Shown here: positions 9,488 to 19,086 of the stretch, piece by piece
How the letters are laid out: each line of letters opens with the position of its first letter
Numbering within the stretch: the first letter of the stretch is position 1
Assembly: GCF_913057115.1 (NCBI RefSeq)
Contig: NZ_CAJXNN010000011.1
Coordinates: forward strand, 1-64,000
Length of the DNA: 64,000 nt
Source: an uncultured Roseovarius sp.
GTDB lineage: Bacteria > Pseudomonadota > Alphaproteobacteria > Rhodobacterales > Rhodobacteraceae
Direction of reading: 5' to 3'
Notes under the pieces: generated by a model
Seen by the model: the letters and a program-made list of their open reading frames with translations, nothing else
What the model was told of the DNA's origin: nothing
Databases searched by the model: none
Program-made: the position numbers and the translations under genes

Positions 9488-10633
9488 ATGGATTTCGGCT
9501 TGAGTGAAGAGCAAACCGCCATTTTCGACATGGCCCACGCCTTCGGGCAGGACAATATCGCCCCCCATGCCCAGAAATGGGAGCGCGAGGGCACCATCCC
9601 GAAAGAGCTTTGGCCGCAGATCGCCGAACTGGGCCTAGGCGGAATATACGTCAGCGAAGACTCCGGCGGCTCGGGCCTCTCGCGGCTCGACTCGACCCTG
9701 ATTTTCGAGGCGCTTTCGATGGCCTGCCCCTCGGTCGCGGCGTTTCTCTCGATCCACAACATGTGCGCCAAGATGATCGACACCTTCGGCAGCGATGAGA
9801 TGAAAGCGCGGGTACTGCCCAAGGCCCTGACCATGGAAACCGTGCTCTCCTACTGCCTGACCGAACCGGGGTCAGGCTCGGACGCCTCAGCACTCAAAAC
9901 CCGCGCCGAACGCACCAACGAAGGTTACACGCTCAACGGCACCAAGGCCTTCATCTCGGGCGGCGGATACTCCGACGCCTACGTTGTCATGGTCCGCACC
10001 GGCGAAGATGGCCCCAAGGGCATTTCCACCGTTTATGTAGAAGACGGCACCCCAGGGCTTAGCTTTGGGGGGCTAGAGGACAAGATGGGCTGGCGCAGCC
10101 AACCCACCGCCCAAGTGCAATTCGACAATTGCAACATTTCCGCCGATAATTTGCTGGGCGAAGAGGGTAAAGGCTTCACATATGCGATGGCGGGCCTAGA
10201 TGGCGGCCGTTTGAACATCTCCGCCTGTAGCCTTGGCGCAGCACAACAAGCGCTCAACATGACCATCCAATACATGTCCGAACGCAAAGCCTTCGGCAAA
10301 CCCATTGACCAGTTCCAAGCCCTGCAATTCCGCCTTGCGGAAATGGAGATTGAACTGCAAGCCGCCCGCACCTTCCTGCGCCAAGCGGCGTGGAAGCTGG
10401 ATCAAGGCGCCCCCGATGCCACCAAGTTCTGCGCCATGGCCAAGAAGTTCGTCACCGAAGCAGGATCAAAAATCGTCAACCAATGCCTGCAATTGCATGG
10501 CGGCTATGGCTACTTGGCCGACTACGGCATCGAAAAACTGGTCCGCGATCTGCGCGTGCATGAGATCCTCGAAGGCACCAACGAGATCATGCGCCTGATC
10601 GTCGCCCGCCAACTGCTGGCAGAACACAAATGA
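9488..10633 (+). CDS. Isobutyryl-CoA dehydrogenase-type acyl-CoA dehydrogenase
   Basis: The 381-residue FAD enzyme has the acyl-CoA dehydrogenase signatures CLTEPGSGSDA (near residue 125) and the C-terminal catalytic-base segment ILEGTNEIMR. LQLHGGYGYL near residue 337 is also typical. With a 3-hydroxyisobutyryl-CoA hydrolase and 3-hydroxyisobutyrate dehydrogenase immediately downstream, the best substrate assignment is isobutyryl-CoA, giving methacrylyl-CoA in valine breakdown. The assignment rests mainly on context. The stop overlaps the next start by four bases. Confidence 0.88.
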   Translation: MDFGLSEEQTAIFDMAHAFGQDNIAPHAQKWEREGTIPKELWPQIAELGLGGIYVSEDSGGSGLSRLDSTLIFEALSMACPSVAAFLSIHNMCAKMIDTFGSDEMKARVLPKALTMETVLSYCLTEPGSGSDASALKTRAERTNEGYTLNGTKAFISGGGYSDAYVVMVRTGEDGPKGISTVYVEDGTPGLSFGGLEDKMGWRSQPTAQVQFDNCNISADNLLGEEGKGFTYAMAGLDGGRLNISACSLGAAQQALNMTIQYMSERKAFGKPIDQFQALQFRLAEMEIELQAARTFLRQAAWKLDQGAPDATKFCAMAKKFVTEAGSKIVNQCLQLHGGYGYLADYGIEKLVRDLRVHEILEGTNEIMRLIVARQLLAEHK

Positions 10634-11673
10634 GCGATATCGACATCCGCATCACGGGCCGCGCGGGGCGCATTACCCTCACGCGCCCCAAGGCCCTCAA
10701 CGCGCTCAGCTACGACATGGCGCTTGACATCGAAGCGGCGCTGGATGCATGGGCGACGGATGACGCCGTTGATCTGGTGGTGATCGACGCGGAAGGCGAG
10801 AAAGCCTTCTGCGCCGGGGGCGACATCCAAAAGCTTTACGAGACCGGCCGCGCCGGGGATTACGCCTTTGGGCAAAAATTCTGGCGCGATGAATACCGCC
10901 TCAACGCCAAGATCGCCGAATACCCCAAACCCTATGTCGCCTTCATGCAGGGCTTTACCATGGGCGGCGGCGTTGGCATTTCCTGCCACGGCTCGCATCG
11001 CATCGTCTGTGAGACGAGCCAGATCGCCATGCCCGAGGTCGGCATCGGTCTCGTGCCGGATGTGGGCGGCTCGCTCATCTTGGCCCGCGCGCCGGGGCGC
11101 GTGGGGGAATACCTTGGCACAACGGCGGCCCGGATGACCGCGGGCGACGCGATTTATGCCGGTTTTGCAGATAGTTACATCCCGGGCGAAGACTGGCCCG
11201 CCCTCATCGCCGAATTGGAAAGCTCCGGCGATGTGACGGCGATTGCCAAGGCCGCCCAAACCCCGCCCGACAGCCCGCTTGAAGGCAAGCACGCGCGTAT
11301 CAACGCCCATTTTGCCGGTGACGGCCTCATCGACATCCTCAACTCCCTGCGCACTGAGGACAGCGATTTTGCCGATGACACACTCAAGGCCATGTCGCGC
11401 AACTCGCCCCTGTCGATGGCCTGTGCCGTGGAAATGATTCACCGCCTGCGCGGCCCCGCCGCCGATATCCGCCGCGCGCTCGATCTGGAATATCGCTTCA
11501 CCTTCCGCGCCATGGAAAAAGGCGATTTTCTCGAAGGCATCCGCGCCGCCGTGATCGACAAGGACCGCGCGCCGAAATGGCAGCACGGGCTTGACGATCC
11601 GCCCTCGCTCGCCGCAACTCAGATGTTGATGCCCTTGGGGCAAGACGCACTTTCATTCGACAAGGAAGGATAA
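10630..11673 (+). CDS. 3-hydroxyisobutyryl-CoA hydrolase (enoyl-CoA hydratase/isomerase superfamily)
   Basis: The 347-residue crotonase-fold protein has KAFCAGGDIQKLYE, GFTMGGGVGISCHGSHR and PEVGIGLVPDVGGS, which together match HIBYL-CoA hydrolases rather than classical hydratases of about 260 residues. It removes CoA from 3-hydroxyisobutyryl-CoA in the valine pathway. It overlaps the dehydrogenase gene upstream by four bases, and mmsB follows after only three bases. The hydratase step between the two enzymes has no dedicated gene here. Confidence 0.88.
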   Translation: MSDIDIRITGRAGRITLTRPKALNALSYDMALDIEAALDAWATDDAVDLVVIDAEGEKAFCAGGDIQKLYETGRAGDYAFGQKFWRDEYRLNAKIAEYPKPYVAFMQGFTMGGGVGISCHGSHRIVCETSQIAMPEVGIGLVPDVGGSLILARAPGRVGEYLGTTAARMTAGDAIYAGFADSYIPGEDWPALIAELESSGDVTAIAKAAQTPPDSPLEGKHARINAHFAGDGLIDILNSLRTEDSDFADDTLKAMSRNSPLSMACAVEMIHRLRGPAADIRRALDLEYRFTFRAMEKGDFLEGIRAAVIDKDRAPKWQHGLDDPPSLAATQMLMPLGQDALSFDKEG

Positions 11674-11676
11674 GCC

Positions 11677-12552
11677 ATGAAAATCGGGTTCATCGGATTG
11701 GGCAACATGGGCGGGCCGATGGCCGCCAATCTGGCCAAGGCGGGCCATGAGGTGACGGGCTTTGACATGGCCGAGGTCAGCATCGAAGGTGTGCCACTCG
11801 CGGCAAGTGCCGCCGAGGCCGCGACTGGCGCGCAGGTGGTGATCACCATGCTGCCCAACGGCCAAATCCTGCGCAAAGTCGCAGATGAGGTGATCCCCGC
11901 GATGGAGGCTGGCTCGGTGCTTCTCGATTGCTCCACCGTCGACGTGGACAGCGCCCGCGCCGTGGCTGAGCAGGCACAATCGGCAGGACTTTCCGCACTT
12001 GATGCGCCCGTCTCGGGCGGCGTTGGCGGCGCACAGGGCGGCACGCTCACCTTCATGGTGGGCGGCGACGAGGCGGGCTTTGCCACGGCCAAGGAACTCT
12101 TCGATATCATGGGCCAAAAAGCCGTGCACTGCGGCCCCTCCGGCAACGGACAGGCCGCCAAGATCTGCAACAACATGATCCTCGGCGCCACCATGATCGT
12201 CACCTGCGAGGCTTTCGCGCTGGCCGACAAGCTGGGCCTTGATCGGCAAGCGATGTTCGATGTGGTCTCCACCTCCTCCGGCTCAAGCTGGTCGATGAAC
12301 ACCTACTGCCCCGCGCCGGGCGTTGGCCCGCAAAGTCCCGCAGACAACGATTATCAACCGGGCTTTGCCGCCGACCTGATGCTCAAGGACCTGCGCTTGG
12401 CGCAAGAGGCCGCGCAGTCCGCTGATGCCGACACGCCCTTGGGCGAAGCGGCCATGCGCCTTTACGCCCAATTCGTCGAAGACGAAGACGGCAAAGGCCG
12501 CGATTTCTCGGCCATGCTGCCGCGGTTTGAAAAACGCGGCCACAGTGCATGA
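11677..12552 (+). CDS. mmsB: 3-hydroxyisobutyrate dehydrogenase
   Basis: The 291-residue NAD-dependent beta-hydroxyacid dehydrogenase oxidises 3-hydroxyisobutyrate to methylmalonate semialdehyde. The N-terminal dinucleotide-binding motif is GFIGLGNMGGPMAANL, the substrate loop is DAPVSGGVGGA, and the catalytic lysine lies in GNGQAAKICNNM. Length and motifs fit the MmsB family. It is the third gene of the valine operon. Its stop overlaps the start of a Crp/Fnr-family regulator gene by four bases. Confidence 0.92.
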   Translation: MKIGFIGLGNMGGPMAANLAKAGHEVTGFDMAEVSIEGVPLAASAAEAATGAQVVITMLPNGQILRKVADEVIPAMEAGSVLLDCSTVDVDSARAVAEQAQSAGLSALDAPVSGGVGGAQGGTLTFMVGGDEAGFATAKELFDIMGQKAVHCGPSGNGQAAKICNNMILGATMIVTCEAFALADKLGLDRQAMFDVVSTSSGSSWSMNTYCPAPGVGPQSPADNDYQPGFAADLMLKDLRLAQEAAQSADADTPLGEAAMRLYAQFVEDEDGKGRDFSAMLPRFEKRGHSA

Positions 12553-13202
12553 CATGGGTCGCGCAAGCCACTTCCCTGCCGCCGCTCGAAGCAGCGGCCA
12601 AGGATCGGCTTGCGCAACTCACCCCCTTCGACGCCCCCAAGGGCACCGCGCTCTTTCACCCCGGCGATGCGGTCAAGGGCTTTGTCGTGGTCCTCAAGGG
12701 GCGCGTTGACGTCTTTCTCACCGGCCCCTCAGGCCGTGAAATCCTGCTCTATGCCGTTGAACCCGGCCAAAGCTGCATCCAATCCACCCTTGGCCTCATG
12801 GGCGGCGAGGACTACTCGGGCGAGGCGATCACGCGGACCGATTGCCGCCTCGTCCTTATCCCGCGCGATATGTTCCTCGACCTGATGGATCATTCCGACG
12901 CCTTTCGCGGCTTTGTTTTCCGCGCCTTCGCCACCCGCATGCAATCCATGATGCACCTGCTGGAACGCGTGGCCTTTGAACGCGTGGAATCCCGCCTCGC
13001 CCGCTGCCTGCTGGACCGCGCCGAAGGCAACAGCCTCACTGCCACCCATGCCGAAATCGCCACCATGATCGGCTCCGCGCGTGAAGTGGTCTCGCGCCGC
13101 CTTGATGCGCTGGCCCGGCGCGGCATCTTGCGGCTGGAACGTGGGGTTGTGCATATCAACGACGCCAAAACACTGGCCGAATTGGCGAAAGACGCCTCCT
13201 GA
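12549..13202 (+). CDS. Crp/Fnr-family transcriptional regulator
   Basis: The 217-residue protein has an N-terminal cyclic-nucleotide-binding-like barrel (residues about 15-125, with GDAVKGFVVVLKGRV) and a C-terminal Crp-type winged helix containing ATHAEIATMIGSAREVVSRR. It lacks the cysteine cluster that binds iron-sulfur in true FNR proteins, so it is not an obvious oxygen sensor of that type. It is translationally coupled to mmsB, which suggests that it is expressed with valine catabolism. A TGTGAC-N3-GTCACA palindrome 20 bases downstream could be a target. Its ligand is unknown. Confidence 0.88.
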   Translation: MTWVAQATSLPPLEAAAKDRLAQLTPFDAPKGTALFHPGDAVKGFVVVLKGRVDVFLTGPSGREILLYAVEPGQSCIQSTLGLMGGEDYSGEAITRTDCRLVLIPRDMFLDLMDHSDAFRGFVFRAFATRMQSMMHLLERVAFERVESRLARCLLDRAEGNSLTATHAEIATMIGSAREVVSRRLDALARRGILRLERGVVHINDAKTLAELAKDAS

Positions 13203-13222
13203 ACGACGATTATCTGTTCTTG

Positions 13223-13237
13223 TGTGACCACGTCACA
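13223..13237. promoter_or_regulatory. CRP-like palindrome TGTGAC-N3-GTCACA
   Basis: A perfect 6+3+6 inverted repeat in the gap between the Crp/Fnr-family gene and the DUF2892 gene. It resembles the CRP half-site TGTGA/TCACA, but with a 5-base instead of 6-base spacing between those pentamers. It lies 80 bases before the DUF2892 start, a plausible operator position. Confidence 0.4.
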
Positions 13238-13317
13238 GACGCGGGGCGAAGAATCATTGAATACTCTGTCCCATCACCACGCCCCACAGCGGGCTTTCCA
13301 GGGAACAGGAGTTTCAC

Positions 13318-13521
13318 ATGTTCAAGAAAAATGTCGGCAATCTCGACCGTATCCTTCGCATCGTCGTGGGCGCGGCCCTTTTGGTCGCCTTCGCACTCAA
13401 CCCCTCAGGGTCCTATAGCTGGCTTTACCTGATCGGGATCATCCCGCTCGCCACCGGCTTGATGAGCAGTTGCCCGCTCTACTCCATTCTGGGCCTCAAC
13501 ACCTGCCCAATGAAGAAATAG
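13318..13521 (+). CDS. Small membrane protein, DUF2892 (YgaP-like)
   Basis: The 67-residue protein has two hydrophobic segments (about residues 15-27 and 33-47) with the family pattern MFKKNVGNLDRILRI at the start and LMSSCPLYSILGLNTC at the end. DUF2892 proteins are small inner-membrane proteins, sometimes fused to rhodanese domains. The two cysteines near the end are conserved in the family, as far as I recall. A GGAACAGGAG sequence precedes the ATG. It is transcribed alone, after the CRP-like palindrome. Confidence 0.85.
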   Translation: MFKKNVGNLDRILRIVVGAALLVAFALNPSGSYSWLYLIGIIPLATGLMSSCPLYSILGLNTCPMKK

Positions 13522-13528
13522 CTCCGCC

Positions 13529-13547
13529 GGGGGGCCATGTGCCCCCC
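13529..13547 (+). terminator. Strong GC hairpin after the DUF2892 gene
   Basis: GGGGGGC-CATGT-GCCCCCC, a perfect 7-base-pair stem eight bases after the stop codon. There is no T run, so termination is inferred from position only. Confidence 0.5.
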
Positions 13548-13660
13548 GCGCCGCACCCTCGCGCACAATCGCAAGGCCGCGAAATTGCCGCTTTGAGGGC
13601 CTCATACCGCCGGGTATCTTGCCTAAAACGGGTTAAAACAAACCGAGCAGGCAAAAACAC

Positions 13661-14467
13661 ATGGCACAAGGCCCATCCCGGCTGACCAAAGCCGTCACAC
13701 AGGATGTCCAGAAAATGCTGGCGGGCGATCCCTCGCCACAAGCATTGGAAAACGCCCTGCGCCACCTTGCCAAATGGCGCGCGCACCTTCTGGAAAACAC
13801 CCTTCTTCAAACCGATGGCGATGCCGTGCAAACGGGCCCTTTCAAGGGTATGCGCTACGCCACCCGCGCCACCGAGGGCGCGCGTATCGCCCGTATCTTG
13901 GGCTGTTACGAGGTCACGCTTGCCCCCGTGATCGAAGAGGTCATCGCCCGCGCCTACCCGCTTGTCATCGACCTGGGCAGCGCCGAAGGCTACTACGCAG
14001 TGGGCCTTGCCACCCGAATGGCCGACACCCGCATCATGGCCCGCGATGAAAACCCCAAGGCACAGGAAAGCTGCGCCGCCCTTGCCAAGGCCAACGATGT
14101 GGCCGACCGGGTTGAGGTGGGCGGGCTGATGGACCACGCCGATTTCGACATCTGCAAGGATCAAGAGACCCTCGTGATCTGCGATATCGAAGGTGCCGAA
14201 GACGCGCTTTTGGACCTCAACACGGCCCCCGGCCTTGCCCATGCCGATATCCTTGTGGAATGCCACGATTGCATGATCCCCGGCCTCTCGGACCGCATCG
14301 CAAAGCGCTTCGAAATGACCCACCAAATCACCCGCCTTGGCCGCGCCACCGACAGCAGCACCCTGCCCGCATGGATGGACCGGCTCAGCGATCTGGACCG
14401 CGCCATCGCCCTGTGGGAATGGCGCGCTGGCCCCACCCCTTGGCTCTGGATGACCCGCCATGGCTGA
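13661..14467 (+). CDS. Class I SAM-dependent methyltransferase
   Basis: The 268-residue protein has the SAM-binding motif LVIDLGSAEGYYAVGLA around residues 105-122 and a motif II-like CDIEGAEDALLDL. This is similar to FkbM-type methyltransferases, in which an acidic residue before GAE is conserved. The substrate is unknown. The C-terminus overlaps the start of a glycosyltransferase gene by eight bases, so the two proteins probably act in one glycan or glycolipid pathway. Confidence 0.75.
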   Translation: MAQGPSRLTKAVTQDVQKMLAGDPSPQALENALRHLAKWRAHLLENTLLQTDGDAVQTGPFKGMRYATRATEGARIARILGCYEVTLAPVIEEVIARAYPLVIDLGSAEGYYAVGLATRMADTRIMARDENPKAQESCAALAKANDVADRVEVGGLMDHADFDICKDQETLVICDIEGAEDALLDLNTAPGLAHADILVECHDCMIPGLSDRIAKRFEMTHQITRLGRATDSSTLPAWMDRLSDLDRAIALWEWRAGPTPWLWMTRHG

Positions 14468-16130
14468 TCACGCCCGCAACGCTGCCATCTGGTACGCCGA
14501 CGACGGTTATGACCCCGACGCAAAAGGCATGAATGGCCGCCGCGTCGCCGGGGCCTCCTTCCTCAAGGGCTTTTTTCGCCACGCCGATGTGGCTGAATTC
14601 GTCTCGCTCTCGCATGGGTCAAAGGGGGCCGAAGGCTTTGCGAAGCACCTGAAATCCGCCACCACACGCGACATCCCGCACCGTGCCGCCCTGATTGGCG
14701 CACCGCTCAAGATGGCCCCGGTGGAAACGCTCTACTTTCCCGCGCCCAATTACGCCGCCGAATGTTGGAAGCGGCAGCATTTCGGCATGGCGGCCTATTC
14801 CATTTGCGGCGTGACCCACACCACCGCGACCCAAGCCGTGATGCAGGGCTTTCACGATCTGCGCGCCGCACCGCAAGCGCCTTGGGATGCGGTGATCTGC
14901 ACCTCCAAGGCCGTGCATACCGCCACTCTGCGCAACATCGAACTGGCCGATGAACACCTGCGCCAACGCTTTGGCCAAGTCCCCCCACGCCCCCTCATGC
15001 CCGTGATCCCCTTGGGTATCAACTGCGATGACTTCGCCCATGACGCCAAGGCCCGTGCGCGCCTGCGCAAGCGTATGAACTGGAAAGCCGACGACATCGT
15101 CGTCGCCACCCTCTCGCGCCTCCTGCCCTACGGAAAATTCGACCCCGCCCCGCTGTTCATCGCCTTGGAACGCGCACAGGCGCAACTGCCCAAGGGCAAA
15201 CGCCTGCATTTTCTGGCTTGCGGCATCTACGCCGATGACTACTCGCAAAAGGCCTTCGAGGACAGCGCCAAGGCCCTCATGCCCTCGGTCAGCTACACCC
15301 ACCTCGACGGGGCCGATGCCACGGCGCGGTCCGAGACCCTTTCGGGCGCGGATATCTTCACCTTCCCCATCGACAATATCCAGGAAACCTTCGGCCTCGC
15401 CCCGATCGAGGCCATGGCCGCCGGTCTGCCCGTCATCACCTCCGACTGGGACGGCATGCGCGACACGGTGACCGAAGACGTGGGCATCCGCATCCCCACC
15501 CAAACGGTTGGCCCCCGCCATACCCGACCCGAAGCGTGGCGCTACCACCACGGTGGCCTGTCTTATGCGCAATACGGCAACAACCTCTCGGCCATGACCG
15601 AAATCAACCTACCCGCCCTGACCGAGGCCATCGTGACGCTGGCAAAGGACAAGACCAAGCGCAAGGCCATGGGCAAGGCCGGGCAAAAACGCGCGCTGGA
15701 CGTCTACGACTGGGCCAATATCATCCCGCGGATGCAAGACCTCTGGTCCGAACAATCCGCCATGCGCCGCGCCCATGCCAAGGCAACGCAACAGGCTCCG
15801 CGCCCCATGCCCATGGCCCCCGCGCCCACCGACCTGTTTCAAAGCTATCCAACCAAGATCGCCAATCCCGGCGTCTGTTGGGCAGTGGCAACCGGGAATG
15901 GCACAGCACTCAGCCAAATCCTGACCGCCCGCCGGCACGTCAAAATCGGACAGATGTTCGAAAAGCCAGACACCCTTCACCGGGTCTTGGACGCAATTCA
16001 AGCCGCAGGCGACACCGGCACCGATGCACAGGCCGTGGCCCAAGCCCTCAACCTCAATCCGCTGACGGTCGAACGCGCTTGGCTCTTTTTCCTGAAATAC
16101 GGGCTCATCGAGGTGAAGAACCCCGGATAA
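14460..16130 (+). CDS. Family 4 glycosyltransferase with C-terminal winged-helix-like tail
   Basis: The 556-residue protein has a GT-B fold. The C-terminal catalytic domain shows IVVATLSRLLPYGKFDP and the nucleotide-sugar E-x7-E region ETFGLAPIEAMAAGLP (near residues 310-325), typical of GT4 (glycosyl transferases group 1). After the catalytic part (about residue 450) is an unusual tail with DAQAVAQALNLNPLTVERAW and LFFLKYGLIEV, which reads like a small winged helix. Donor and acceptor are unknown. It overlaps the methyltransferase gene upstream and ends three bases from the convergent uvrA. Confidence 0.82.
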   Translation: MADHARNAAIWYADDGYDPDAKGMNGRRVAGASFLKGFFRHADVAEFVSLSHGSKGAEGFAKHLKSATTRDIPHRAALIGAPLKMAPVETLYFPAPNYAAECWKRQHFGMAAYSICGVTHTTATQAVMQGFHDLRAAPQAPWDAVICTSKAVHTATLRNIELADEHLRQRFGQVPPRPLMPVIPLGINCDDFAHDAKARARLRKRMNWKADDIVVATLSRLLPYGKFDPAPLFIALERAQAQLPKGKRLHFLACGIYADDYSQKAFEDSAKALMPSVSYTHLDGADATARSETLSGADIFTFPIDNIQETFGLAPIEAMAAGLPVITSDWDGMRDTVTEDVGIRIPTQTVGPRHTRPEAWRYHHGGLSYAQYGNNLSAMTEINLPALTEAIVTLAKDKTKRKAMGKAGQKRALDVYDWANIIPRMQDLWSEQSAMRRAHAKATQQAPRPMPMAPAPTDLFQSYPTKIANPGVCWAVATGNGTALSQILTARRHVKIGQMFEKPDTLHRVLDAIQAAGDTGTDAQAVAQALNLNPLTVERAWLFFLKYGLIEVKNPG

Positions 16131-16133
16131 CCC

Positions 16134-18992
16134 CTATTCCGCCGCGACTTTCTTGGGGCTCAGCATCTCCTTGAGATACCGCCCGGTATGGCTCCGCCCC
16201 ACCTCGGCCACCTCCTCAGGCGTGCCGTTGGCGACGATCTCACCACCGCCATCGCCGCCTTCCGGGCCAATGTCGATGATATGATCGGCGGTTTTCACCA
16301 CGTCGAGGTTATGTTCGATCACCACGACCGTGTTCCCCGCCTCCACCAACTCATGCAGCACTTCCAGAAGTTTCTTCACATCCTCGAAATGCAGCCCCGT
16401 CGTCGGCTCATCCAGAATATATAGCGTCCGCCCAGTCGAACGTTTCGCCAATTCCTTCGAGAGCTTCACCCGCTGCGCCTCACCGCCCGAAAGCGTCGTC
16501 GCCTGCTGACCCACCTTGATATATCCAAGGCCCACACGGCACAGCGCATCCATCTTCTCGCGGATGCTCGGCACCGCCTTGAAAAACTCCTGCGCGTCTT
16601 CAACCGTCATATCAAGAACGTCGGCTATGCTCTTGCCTTTCCACTGAATTTCCAGTGTTTCGCGATTGTACCGCGCGCCCTGACATGTCTCGCAGGTGAC
16701 ATAGACATCAGGCAGGAAATGCATCTCGATCTTGATGACCCCATCACCCTGACAGGCCTCGCACCGCCCGCCCTTCACGTTGAAGGAAAACCGGCCCGGC
16801 TTGTACCCCCGCGCCTTGGCCTCGGGCAAACCGGCAAACCAATCACGGATCGGCGTAAAGGCCCCGGTATAGGTCGCCGGGTTTGATCGCGGCGTGCGCC
16901 CGATCGGCCGCTGGTCGATGTCGATCACCTTGTCCAGATGCTCCAACCCCTTGATCGTTTCACAAGGCGCAGGCGTCTGCCGCGCCCCATTGAGGCGCAT
17001 ACTGGCCGTTTTGAACAGGGTTTCAATCGTCAGGGTGGATTTGCCGCCGCCCGACACCCCCGTCACACAAACAAACTTGCCCAGCGGGAAGTCGGCGGTA
17101 ACGTTTTTCAGGTTATTGCCCGTGGCCTTCACCACGCTCAGCTTCTTCTTGTTGCCCTTCCGCCGCGTCGCCGGAACGGCAATCTCGCGCACACCGGAAA
17201 GATACTGCCCGGTCACCGAATTGGCATCATTGGCCACCGCCTCGGGCGTGCCGTGGCTCACCACTTGGCCCCCATGCACCCCGGCCCCGGGACCAATGTC
17301 AAAGACATAATCGGCGGTGCGAATAGCCTCCTCGTCATGCTCCACCACGATCACCGTATTGCCCTGATCGCGCAGGTTTTGCAGCGTGGTCAGCAACCGC
17401 CCGTTATCCCGCTGGTGCAACCCAATCGACGGCTCATCCAGCACATACAAAACCCCGGTCAACCCGCTGCCAATCTGGCTCGCCAACCTGATCCGCTGGC
17501 TTTCGCCGCCCGACAGCGTCCCGGCATTGCGGCTCAGGGTCAGGTATTCCAGCCCAACGTTGTTCAAGAACCCCAGTCGCTCGCGGATTTCCTTCAAAAT
17601 CGCCGTGGCAATCTCATTCTTCTGCTTGGTCAGGGCCTCGGGCACGCCTGCGCACCATTCATAGGCTTCCCGGATCGACATCTGCACCACTTGCCCCACG
17701 TGCAGGCCCGCGATCTTCACCGCCAAGGCCTCCTCACGCAGGCGATAGCCGCCGCAGGCCCCGCAGGGCCGGTTGTTCTGATAGCGCTCAAACTCTTCCC
17801 GAATCCAGTTGCTATCGGTCTCGCGATAGCGCCGCTCCATGTTGGGAATGACCCCCTCGAAGCTGCGGCTGACTTGATAAACCCGCCCGCCCTCATCATA
17901 ACGGAACTGGATTTCCTCATCGCCCGAGCCATACAAAAACACTTGCTGCACATGCTTGGGCAGGTCTTTCCACCGCGCGTTGCGGTCAAATTCGTAATGC
18001 TTGGCGATCGCCTCGATGGTTTGCAGGAAATAGGGGCTTTTCCCCTTCCGCCACGGCGCAATCGCCCCGTCGCTCACCTTCAGCGTGGCATCCGGCACCA
18101 CCAGTTGTTCATCAAAAAACAACTCCGCGCCCAAGCCATCACATTCGGGGCAGGCCCCGAAAGGCGCGTTGAAGGAAAACAAGCGCGGCTCGATCTCTGG
18201 AATGGTGAAACCACTCACCGGACAGGCGAAATTCTCCGAAAACGTATGCCGCTCCGGGTCGCCCTCTTTCGGCGCGGTTTCCAGAATGGCAATCCCATCG
18301 GCCAAATCCAAAGCGGTACGGAAACTATCGGCCAGACGGGTTTCCAACCCCTCTTTCACAACAATCCGGTCCACCACCACGTCAATGTCATGGCGGTATT
18401 TTTTGTCCAGCACCGGCGGCTCGTCCAGATCGTGGAAGGCCCCGTCCACCTTGACCCGCTGAAACCCCTGCTTGCGCAGCTCCAGCATCTCCTTGCGGTA
18501 TTCGCCCTTGCGGTCGCGCACGATGGGGGCCAACAGATAGGCCCGCGTGCCCTCCTCCATCGCCATCACCCGGTCCACCATATCCTGAACCTGCTGGGCC
18601 TCGATGGGCTTGCCGGTTGCCGGGCTATAGGGCGTGCCGACCCGGGCAAAAAGCAGCCGCATATAGTCGTAAATCTCGGTCACCGTGCCAACGGTCGACC
18701 GGGGGTTCTTGCTGGTAGTCTTCTGCTCAATGGAAATCGCAGGGGAAAGGCCGCTGATGTGGTCCACATCCGGCTTTTCCATCATGTCCAGAAACTGCCG
18801 CGCATAGGCACTGAGGCTCTCGACATAGCGCCGCTGCCCCTCGGCATAGATCGTGTCAAACGCCAACGAGGATTTGCCCGAGCCCGACAGCCCGGTGATC
18901 ACCACCAATTCATTGCGCGGGATATCAACGTCGATCCCCTTGAGGTTATGCTCCCGCGCCCCGCGCACTTCGATGTTCTTCAACTCGGCCAT
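16134..18992 (-). CDS. uvrA: Excinuclease ABC subunit A
   Basis: The 952-residue damage-recognition ATPase of nucleotide excision repair. It has two ABC modules: Walker A1 GLSGSGKSS at residues 34-42 and Walker A2 GVSGGGKST in the second half, with signatures [12 protein letters not shown] and [12 protein letters not shown]. The C-terminal zinc module has CEACQGDG and CETCQGA. In the first zinc module the second cysteine is Ser (CPVSG, later CPEC), a change I believe is common in alphaproteobacteria. An upstream TTG is in frame; ATG at 18992 begins [17 protein letters not shown] LexA box lies 66 bases upstream. Confidence 0.97.
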   Translation of the reverse strand: MAELKNIEVRGAREHNLKGIDVDIPRNELVVITGLSGSGKSSLAFDTIYAEGQRRYVESLSAYARQFLDMMEKPDVDHISGLSPAISIEQKTTSKNPRSTVGTVTEIYDYMRLLFARVGTPYSPATGKPIEAQQVQDMVDRVMAMEEGTRAYLLAPIVRDRKGEYRKEMLELRKQGFQRVKVDGAFHDLDEPPVLDKKYRHDIDVVVDRIVVKEGLETRLADSFRTALDLADGIAILETAPKEGDPERHTFSENFACPVSGFTIPEIEPRLFSFNAPFGACPECDGLGAELFFDEQLVVPDATLKVSDGAIAPWRKGKSPYFLQTIEAIAKHYEFDRNARWKDLPKHVQQVFLYGSGDEEIQFRYDEGGRVYQVSRSFEGVIPNMERRYRETDSNWIREEFERYQNNRPCGACGGYRLREEALAVKIAGLHVGQVVQMSIREAYEWCAGVPEALTKQKNEIATAILKEIRERLGFLNNVGLEYLTLSRNAGTLSGGESQRIRLASQIGSGLTGVLYVLDEPSIGLHQRDNGRLLTTLQNLRDQGNTVIVVEHDEEAIRTADYVFDIGPGAGVHGGQVVSHGTPEAVANDANSVTGQYLSGVREIAVPATRRKGNKKKLSVVKATGNNLKNVTADFPLGKFVCVTGVSGGGKSTLTIETLFKTASMRLNGARQTPAPCETIKGLEHLDKVIDIDQRPIGRTPRSNPATYTGAFTPIRDWFAGLPEAKARGYKPGRFSFNVKGGRCEACQGDGVIKIEMHFLPDVYVTCETCQGARYNRETLEIQWKGKSIADVLDMTVEDAQEFFKAVPSIREKMDALCRVGLGYIKVGQQATTLSGGEAQRVKLSKELAKRSTGRTLYILDEPTTGLHFEDVKKLLEVLHELVEAGNTVVVIEHNLDVVKTADHIIDIGPEGGDGGGEIVANGTPEEVAEVGRSHTGRYLKEMLSPKKVAAE

Positions 18993-19057
18993 CTGGTCCC
19001 CCGTCAACGGTGGTTAACAGATAGGCGATGCATCCGAGTCGTCCAAGTCGAAAATGC

Positions 19058-19072
19058 GAACATAGCGCGAAC
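19058..19072. promoter_or_regulatory. LexA (SOS) box upstream of uvrA
   Basis: GAAC-ATAGCGC-GAAC fits the alphaproteobacterial LexA operator (GAAC-N7-GAAC direct repeat) exactly. It lies in the gap upstream of uvrA and 66 bases from its start codon, as expected for SOS control of excision repair. Confidence 0.8.
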
Positions 19073-19086
19073 ATGATGAATCGCGT

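Noticed and set aside
12549..13202. Oxygen-sensing FNR
   Set aside because: The N-terminal cysteine cluster needed for an iron-sulfur centre is missing.
4872..13598. A shared 17-mer, AAATTGC(G/C)GCTTTGAGG, upstream of dnaB (about 4872) and of the methyltransferase gene (about 13582)
   Set aside because: With one mismatch allowed, several such 17-mer pairs are expected by chance in 64 kb on both strands, so it carries little weight.
18210..18310. Degenerate first zinc module of UvrA (Cys to Ser) as a defect
   Set aside because: I believe this substitution is common in alphaproteobacterial UvrA, and the rest of the protein is intact.
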